A DNA stretch of 42,208 nt from assembly GCA_002633005.1 (NCBI GenBank), contig NMRA01000165.1:677558-719765 (forward strand), read 5' to 3'. Source of the stretch: Phoronis australis (lineage: Eukaryota; Phoronida; Phoronidae). Both the position numbers and the translations under genes were made by a program. The notes beneath the pieces were generated by a model. It did no database searches. It saw only the letters and a list, made by a program, of their open reading frames with translations, and was not told where the DNA came from. Positions 20,706-27,900 of this stretch are shown here, one piece after another (the first letter of the stretch is position 1; each line of letters starts with the position of its first letter).

Positions 20706-21674
20706 TTAAGCCCGAGACTCCGGTCCACTGTCGTTTTCCGAATGTTCGTCAAACTTCACAGTCCGAGACCCTACATTATTGAGCAGGGGGCAATCCCTTT
20801 TAATATGGTCCTTGCGCCCGCACGAAAAACATGCGCCACTCGAGGGCGACCTCGAGGCAGAACGCGGAGAACGTGATTCGTTGTAGGTTCTACCTTTGTC
20901 ACCCTGATCTCGGCCAGGCCTACTCCTGTCGCGGTCGCTAACAGCTAGGCGCGACAGGACCTTCTCAATGGCCTCACTGAGTGACCTCGAGGCAGAGCGC
21001 GGAGAACGTGATTCGTTGTAGGTTCTACCTTTGTCACCCCGATCTCGGCCAGGCCTACTCCTGTCGCGGTCGCTAACAGCTAGGCGCGACAGGACCTTCT
21101 CAATGGCTTCACTGAGACAGTCCTGGCTTTCGGCTAGAGAGCGACAAGACTCTTCCACCGCCAACATGCGCTGATCCATATCCCGCTCTGGGGGACCGTG
21201 GCGGCGTGCGGCCTGCGTGGGTGTGTCTCGTGCTTGGTTCACGGAGACGGGGGGCTCGCTAAATGGAGCAGCAGACCGACCATAAATCACACTGTGTGTA
21301 TGCACAAACCACTTCAGGGCGTCCACAGCGGCCTCATATGACGCAGGCCGAATACTCGCTGCGTACATGCCCGCAGCTTTGTTGTGGCACCCGTGACACA
21401 GCTTCGTAATTGCTTGTGTCTGAGCGTGGTGAGGGGAGACGTCATAAAACGCTTGGTTAGCCAGGGACAGGCAGCGGTCAGCCCAGTCATCTAAGGACTC
21501 GGAACTGCCTTGGACTGCGCTTGAAAACTGCAGTTGCGCGGTTTCGGGTAGTTGGTTTCCCGCGAACCTGCGTTCCATCTTAACCGCTATCGTAGTCAGC
21601 GAAACGTAAGGGGCATTGTCTGTCATAACGCTTAATCGTCGTGAGAGACCGTCCCGAGTTGGTATGTGGTGCAA
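20706..21674 (-). CDS. Retrotransposon Gag with CCHC zinc knuckle
   Basis: The 322-aa frame contains a capsid-like segment, KMERRFAGNQLPETAQLQFS then SLDDWADRCLSLANQAF, followed by QAITKLCHGCHNKAAGMYAA. This corresponds to the retrotransposon Gag capsid region. A central Arg/Asp/Ser-rich stretch is duplicated (2 x 45 aa). Near the C-terminus CFSCGRKDHIKRDC is a perfect C-x2-C-x4-H-x4-C nucleocapsid knuckle. The apparent start lies inside a foldback at 21646-21687, so the N-terminal part of the natural Gag is probably missing. Products of this class package element RNA in cytoplasmic particles. Confidence 0.8.
   Translation of the reverse strand: MHHIPTRDGLSRRLSVMTDNAPYVSLTTIAVKMERRFAGNQLPETAQLQFSSAVQGSSESLDDWADRCLSLANQAFYDVSPHHAQTQAITKLCHGCHNKAAGMYAASIRPASYEAAVDALKWFVHTHSVIYGRSAAPFSEPPVSVNQARDTPTQAARRHGPPERDMDQRMLAVEESCRSLAESQDCLSEAIEKVLSRLAVSDRDRSRPGRDRGDKGRTYNESRSPRSASRSLSEAIEKVLSRLAVSDRDRSRPGRDQGDKGRTYNESRSPRSASRSPSSGACFSCGRKDHIKRDCPLLNNVGSRTVKFDEHSENDSGPESRA
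20848..21117 (-). repeat. 135-bp tandem duplication within gag
   Basis: Units 20848-20982 and 20983-21117 are almost identical and preserve the frame (135 = 3 x 45). Each encodes LSEAIEKVLSRLAVSDRDRS followed by an Arg/Ser/Gly-rich run. Confidence 0.85.
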
Positions 21675-21687
21675 CTCGGGACGGTCT
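21646..21687. repeat. Hairpin: 16-bp perfect stem, 10-nt loop
   Basis: AGACCGTCCCGAGTTG pairs with CAACTCGGGACGGTCT around GTATGTGGTG. It coincides with the apparent start of gag, so the 'N-terminal' codons are foldback sequence. Confidence 0.8.
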
Positions 21688-22021
21688 GGGGTCTACAGAA
21701 AACCATAGTTCAACTGAGAGTCTACACCAATGTGATAAACGAGAGTAGTTCTACTTGCTGCGTCAGCTGCTGGTATGCTTATCTCTTTTATGGCACACAA
21801 TGTGCGACTGGGCAAAGCGTTTTCAAAATAATGTGGATAAATCAGTGGAGTGTGAAACCCCTGAGGTCCCTGTCAAGTCCTCACGACAATTTTACGTTAT
21901 GTATAAGCGAAAAGTATTCGCTAGCTTTGCCCTCGAGGCAAAAACACAGCTGATCAACGCACTCTGCGCCCGTCATATCATTTGCTGCTACGTAGCGCTG
22001 AAATTTTTTAAAAAACGCCAC

Positions 22022-22098
22022 ATTATTATATCTTACTTGATTTCAGTGCCTTTAGTGCACAGCTCATAAAGAAACACGCAAAAATTGAAAAAAATAAN
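22022..22098. repeat. Copy of Kolobok-element subterminal sequence, ending at an N
   Basis: About 72 bp matching 2548-2620, which lies inside the left end of the first Kolobok-like element, with two mismatches. It runs up to the N at 22099, so it is either a nested insertion in the LTR element or a wrong join. Confidence 0.7.
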
Positions 22099-22099
22099 T

Positions 22100-22950
22100 C
22101 AAACAGACCCTGGAATGGTTATTAATGGACGTACTTTAATGAACGCGCCGAGGGCTAGCGTGCTGGAGAAAAAAAATATGCAAATCCCTAAGACACGGCA
22201 CGTCAGAATGGACGCGCACAACACAAAAACGTAACAGTTATGAGAAAATACTAAGGGACGCTATCTACTTATACCAAGACAGCGTCAAAGGCCGTGTCGC
22301 GAGACAGGTGGCAAATCTGGGCAAAACTATAGATGGCTCAATTTTGCACTAACCCACCCGATCAAGCGAAGATAGTTTTTGGCCATGATATAATGTTTAG
22401 AGAACTTAAAAGACGTGTGGTAATAGCCTCAAAGAGAAGCAAAGTGGTCGCTACGCACTAGCACCTTCCGAGAATGTGTTGCCGAAACTTGAAAAAAAAA
22501 ACAAAAAAAAACTCAAAGTTACCGAAAAACAACGGATGTTCGCTACGCATCCGCTGCAGCTAAACTGCTTTAAAGAATTAGCTGGTCGCTACTCAGCTAA
22601 AATCCTCAAAAACAAAGATAATCTACAATTTCTAAAAAATCGTGACCCAAGGCACACGCGCAACGTCCGGGTCTTGCTTTTCCGCGACTTACGGCTCCCC
22701 GCCGGCGGAACGAAAAGCTCACCGAGAACAACTGCCGGGCGTGCCCCCGAAATTCAGAAAAAATAGAGCCTAGAGTAACAAATTCTCCGGTTCCCTCCCC
22801 GGGTTCCGCCAAAAATTGCCACTCGCGACTGATCGAAAGAACTAAAATAATCTACAGGAAGGTCTGGTCCGTCTCCACCTAGTCCCACCAGGTACGGAAA
22901 CAGGGTCCCTCGCGCAATCAAACTAGTCCGCTAAAAAGCAACTACGCCAA
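22100..22950 (-). other. 5' leader of the LTR retrotransposon
   Basis: Lies between the primer-binding site and gag; no coding sequence. The element's primer-binding site is just inside the LTR: on the minus strand, ACTACA (LTR end) is followed by T and TGGCGTAGTTGC (22949 downward). It contains poly-A tracts (22491-22511) and three variants of GGTCGCTACxCA. Confidence 0.5.
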
Positions 22951-23255
22951 TGTAGTGATTCCTCAAAGGTGTCTTACCTTACATCTTAGTTGTCCGTGGT
23001 CGAGCTCAATAGTTCTGCTTTGGTGTGTGGTCTGGGTATCGAATGCCACTCTGCATCCAAACATGTGTATCGGCCGCAGGGCCGCTTAATTAATATTCAT
23101 GATGCGCCCTCATTGGCCATTACCGGCATATGGGCCGGACAGCCAACGTCGGCAGTCTCCAAGACGAACAGCAGTCGTCTCTCGATGCCGACAGAGGGCG
23201 CGCGCGGCAGAAGGCCAGCGCAGCAGTGAGACAGGTCCAGTGACGTCTCACTACA
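22951..23255 (-). repeat. Complete 5' LTR (305 bp)
   Basis: On the minus strand it begins TGTAGTGAGACG and ends TCACTACA, with perfect 8-bp terminal inverted tips (TGTAGTGA/TCACTACA). Followed directly by the primer-binding site. Confidence 0.85.
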
Positions 23256-23693
23256 CCTGACCCAACTGGAATCGATACATTCTGTTCTTCCAGAAATTCT
23301 TTGTTGACTGTATTTCCACTTACATTCCAAACTCAGAGCCTTTCCAATGTTGAAGGTGGGCACATATCTTACTTTTACTTGGCCTCCATCTGATTCCATG
23401 CTGAGATCGACGATTTTCACAAACTGGGGGGTGAGGAGGCAAACTGTTGTAAACAAGCCCACTCTGACACTGGCAAGAATCAGCTGCCACTTTCACTCAG
23501 CATTGTCACTGAACGGGACTGGGTCGGTGACTTTAACATATTTCAGATGGCTTGCTATGGACTTGCTGCAATCAGTTAGTGCTTCGATTGCTTGCTGCAT
23601 GGTTTCGATATTCCTTTGAAGCTCCATAAACCAGATTTGAAGGATTATGCCAACGAACACACTATATTAACTACCACCACCTCATCAGCCATT
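23256..23693 (-). pseudogene. Host coding exon cut at its splice donor by the LTR element; unrecognised protein
   Basis: Minus-strand sequence from the ATG at 23693 (AAAAATGG context) opens MADEVVVVNIVCSLA. A shifted frame then reads FMELQRNIETMQQAIEALTD, CSKSIASHLKYVKVTDPVPF, a TGA after DNAE, and KWQLILASVRVGLFTTVCLL, then GGQVKVRYVPTFNIGKALSL through to ECIDSSWVR at the exon end. It needs one frame change and has one stop, so it is decayed or contains errors. With the retrotransposon removed, the exon ends TGGGTCAG|GTAAGTTG, a perfect donor. No family recognised; it is not part of the SAMD9-like frame. Confidence 0.5.
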
Positions 23694-23699
23694 TTTCTT

Positions 23700-24982
23700 C
23701 AGTGATATCAGAGACACCTGAAGGGCTCTTCATCAAAATGGTAATTCACAGTAAAAAAAAAACAAAAAAAAAACAAAGATACTAATTTCATATAATTTTA
23801 TTTGCTAAGAAATAATCCCAATAATTTAACAACCATTTGAGCACTTTTAAATCTCAAAACTCAACATTTTCCATGACTAGTAGCTATTGTCACAAGTGCT
23901 CACTTTGGCTGAGGTGGCTGCAAACAATTGCTCATTACTATATGAAGACATGTGTTCGCCGTGGTTTTGATGCCAAATATCTATTCTACTAAGATAGATC
24001 AAACCCACGATTAAGTTTCAAAGAGTAAAATTTGGCTTCAGCTGAGATTGACTCATTCAAACCTGGGCAAGTTATCCATGTTTTCTGCTTGTATGACCCC
24101 ATGACCTTTCAAACCCCAAAATGTTGAATTTAAGGTGCAACTTGACACTTTTATTTTTCATTTTTAGGAAGACAATGGATGACTTTATACAAAACAGTAG
24201 CTATTTCATTTTCTAGCAGCTTCTGTAATTTCCTACAATGTCACAAAAACTGTGATTATTGGGGTAAGTTCTGATAGTGGTTTTCAGTGAAAACTGATGT
24301 ACCCGACTTTTAAGCTACCTAACGCGATAGAATTTGTTTAAAGTGCATTTTAGTAATTACCATGAGAAAGTAAACAAAAATGCAAAATATGATCCAAATC
24401 CGTCACATAGGGTTTATCACCCCTGCATGGATTTTTGCCTGGTCTGAAGTGTACTGCACTCTTAATAGCACTCAAAAGCTGTGCTTTGGTCTTATCAAGT
24501 CAACAGGACTGTGATTATTAGTATTCCAAGTTAAATTTCAACAAAACACGCTGTTATGTGAGTAACTGACAGTTATGTAATCAAGAAAATTGGCTTCTGC
24601 CCACATGAGAAGAATGTGGCCACTGTAGGGGTAGAAAAATCTAAACATGTAATTAGGCAGATGTTAGCTACGAACGATCGCTGTTCGTACTACCCAAACC
24701 ATTCTGCAACTAACTTATATTCGCTTATGAGGACACGTATCGAACATCCTGGAGTGCTGTAATTATGGGACAGTACTTGATTGCTGGTGTTCATCGCATT
24801 GCGTCTGCAATCAGAAAAAAATAATGAACCTTGCTTCAACGTATGCCCCTCTCCTTCAGTTAATTAACTTCAGAAAACTATGTTCACACATTTTGAAAAT
24901 TCAGTGGTCATCAGTAAGTCTCATATCACCTTCTCACTGCCTCATCTCGACGCAAGAAGTTCGATCCGTGCTGCACCTCTCG
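23700..24982. other. Intergenic / 3' flank of the CARD-SAMD9-like gene
   Basis: AT-rich with poly-A tracts at 23754-23778. On the minus strand an AATAAA lies at about 24149-24154, a possible but distant poly(A) signal for the gene ending at 24983. No ORF supported. Confidence 0.35.
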
Positions 24983-27900
24983 TTAATTCCTTTTTCCTGC
25001 AAAACAAAACGTGCAAAAATAAAGAAAAGCCATTTTTAGAACACTTTAACACATTAAAACTCAGTGCCAATGATGATATCTTATGTGGCAACACATTTGG
25101 AAAACAGAAATTAAAACTGTATGTAATTTGGGCTAACCCTAAAAAATCCAAAGTATTGTTTACCTTTTAGGCATATACAGAATTAAATAATCAACTTCAA
25201 AATCCAACAATTATAAGCTTGCTTTGATCCAGCACAGATCAAAATCGAAACCGAAAGTCTATTGTAACTAATACCTTAAAACTGATGAACAAGCAGTTTT
25301 AAAAGTGTACTACCCGTGCTTGTATGGATCACAATAGAGGTAATGTCTCTTCAAAAATGATACGAAAGAAACAATTCTCACCTGACTTCTTGCGTTTCCA
25401 GTCCACCTTTTTAAACTCTTCCTTTGGTAAGCTTCCCAAAGATCTGCGGTCTGGAGACTGGGAACGTGTGACACCAGCACCAGACAATCCTTCGCAGTCT
25501 TGTAGCTCTGGTGTTGCAGCTGGGTAAGGTTGTTGGACCTCGTCTTCTGGAGAATGTTTGTCTTTAGACAACCCGTATGCCACTGGACCAGACCAAGTGA
25601 ACCCAATGTAGAAATACACCTTTTTATGCCTCCAGGTATCGTATTGTGCTGGTTCGGCAGATGGTAGCTTCAGTGTTTCGTCTTTCCAATCAAATCGCAG
25701 CTCGATGATTCCTAACTTGTCAGTAACATATCCTTCAAACTGACGCAGATTTCGTCTAACTTCTTGTGTGTTCCAAAATTTTTTTTTCTCACTGTAATTG
25801 AATCCAGTGTCAGCGCACACGAATCGCTGCCACTCTCTTCCTTTTCCAAGGAAAAATACAGTTTTGTCTTTGGCCCCAGAGCACAGGGTTTCTTCTTTTC
25901 TAAGAAATGGGAATTTTTTGTCATATTCCTTCTTCCACTGGGGGATCACTGTGTTAAGAGGCGAAGGAAGATTCGGATAGTTACCGTCATGATTGGGTTT
26001 GTAGCTCGGCCAATTGAACATGACATAGAAAAGGTAGGGTTCCAGATATATTGGCGAACTGGGAAGAGTTCCTCTGTCTTCGTAAAGCTTATTGCTCCAT
26101 GTGACCATCTGAGAGAATGATACGTCTTCTTCCGGAGTCTTCCACATGGTGGAAAGAATAAGATTTGCACCAAGCATAATCATTAAGTCTTTTGAAGATC
26201 TAGCGTCAGATTTCAAATTTGGTTTTATCAAACGACTTACAGTCTGCAGCTCTCTCGAACTCTGACATTTAGTCATGCTTAAAATGGAATTACCGCACAA
26301 TCGAATAGCCCTTCGCCGTCTGTATTCACATTTTTCCATTTCGTCCAGGTCTTTTGGAACTTCATCACTCTTCTCCTCAAAATAGAATTGCAGGGCTTCT
26401 TTGTTCTTCACAATTTCGCGGTGATAATAAGACTTCTGCTTCATCTGACTGGCATCGAGATGTTCTTCCCGCACCTGGCCCTCTAGATCCTCTGCGTCGT
26501 GAAGTGTTTGCTGAAGGGTTTGAGCAAAACTTTTCAGTGCGGTCAATAGATTGCATCCATTGACGTTTTTCCAAGGTGAAAGTACACCTGGATAAAACTT
26601 AGGATCAACCAAAAACTTGTGAAGACTTTTTTTGCCATTTAGACCTTCAACACCTTTTAAGAAATCTAGAAGTTTTAGCGTTATTTCGAATTCTCCGATA
26701 AATCCCGCCATATTTATCAAACCGTTGTAACTTTCACGCTTGCAACATGTTTGTGCGTTTTTAAAAGCTCTCATTGCTTTTAAGGCTGTTTCGATGGCAC
26801 ATGTTACGTCATTTGGGCTTAAGGGTTGTTTCTTTGTTGAGCCCCTTCCCACATCTGTGAGTTCTTTTGCAAACTGTAATTTGTATACTTGTCCTTGTGT
26901 GTCGTGAAAGTAAGAACTGTCTTGTTTTTTCTTCAATCCTTCTTCAGCATACCGTAGTGCTTCTTCGTAATTGTTCTGATAGGAATACAGGTAGCGGGCA
27001 ATCTGTTGTGCAATGAAAGGGTCTTCGTTAAAGATGTGATACCCCTTTTGTAGTATTGCCGCTGCTCTCTGATTACTTTCGTTACACGAGACGTATAATA
27101 TCAGGGGTGAAAATTTTGTTTTCTTTTCCGCCTCACGCTTTATAAGGATGTCACGGACTATTGTGCGCACACATTTCATGTGAGAACTGTGTGCGTAATC
27201 GGAGAAGATCTCTTCACAGTCTAGCAACTCTGTCATGATTTGGCTCACAGCTTGTTCGTTTGAGAGAATGGCCAGGATTTCCTCAGCTAAGATTCTGTTG
27301 CATGTGGTCAAACCATTGTGGTAGCTGATATGCTCGGCAGTAGACCCAATTACCAGTAAGTTCCACTCCTCACTGGTATGCCTTTCCCATTGGGATTGGT
27401 ACAGTCTCCCCCTAGCTTCTCTTTGTCGCCTGGCAGACATGACACCAAAAGAAAATGAGGTGCTAGAGGTTCTTCCGCTTTTCATAAGAAAATCAAAGGC
27501 GGCTGTTGGAACAGCTCTGAACTGTAGGTCGAAGGCATTTAAAATAGAGAGATACTTAAGTGCCCTTTTTTCCTTCTCATTTGTCATTTGAGACAGAAGC
27601 TTGCTAACGATTAGTCGAATAGCTTCGCGATCGAAGTTCGTTTTCATAACATTAAACGAAAACAACATCTCCGGATGAACCCCACGTTTGTCTTGACATT
27701 TCTTTTCCAGTTCTTGATACTTTTGTAAGAACCACCTCAGTTCTGCTTTGCTGAGTTTATGGCGCAAGACCAGGACCTCGTCACTTTCTATGACTGTTTG
27801 GCGACTACATACGAGAACAACGACACTAAACATGTCTTGGTCCACAGATTCCATGTCTATGTCTTCGTTCCTTGATTCCCACTTAGCTCGCTTCGCTTCA

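Larger units (their letters stand above)
20054..23255 (-). mobile_element. Ty3/Gypsy-type LTR retrotransposon, gag only, interrupted by Ns
   Basis: Outer ends TGTAGTGATTC at 20054 and GTCTCACTACA at 23255 form the TG...CA inverted LTR tips. The flanks are CCTG at 20050-20053 and 23256-23259, a 4-bp target duplication. The element reads on the minus strand: 5' LTR (22951-23255), primer-binding site, an unusually long leader, gag, a second ORF, then a 3' LTR of which only 77 bp are seen before the N at 20131. No reverse transcriptase, RNase H or integrase is visible, so pol and most of the 3' LTR are missing either in the genome or in the assembly gap. A second N (22099) interrupts the leader. 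Confidence 0.8.

Noticed and set aside
23256-23693. This exon as the C-terminal continuation of the SAMD9-like gene
   Set aside because: The splice phase from the 25382 donor does not fit any acceptor in front of it, and a closer acceptor at 24997 gives a consistent short ending; it also has its own ATG.
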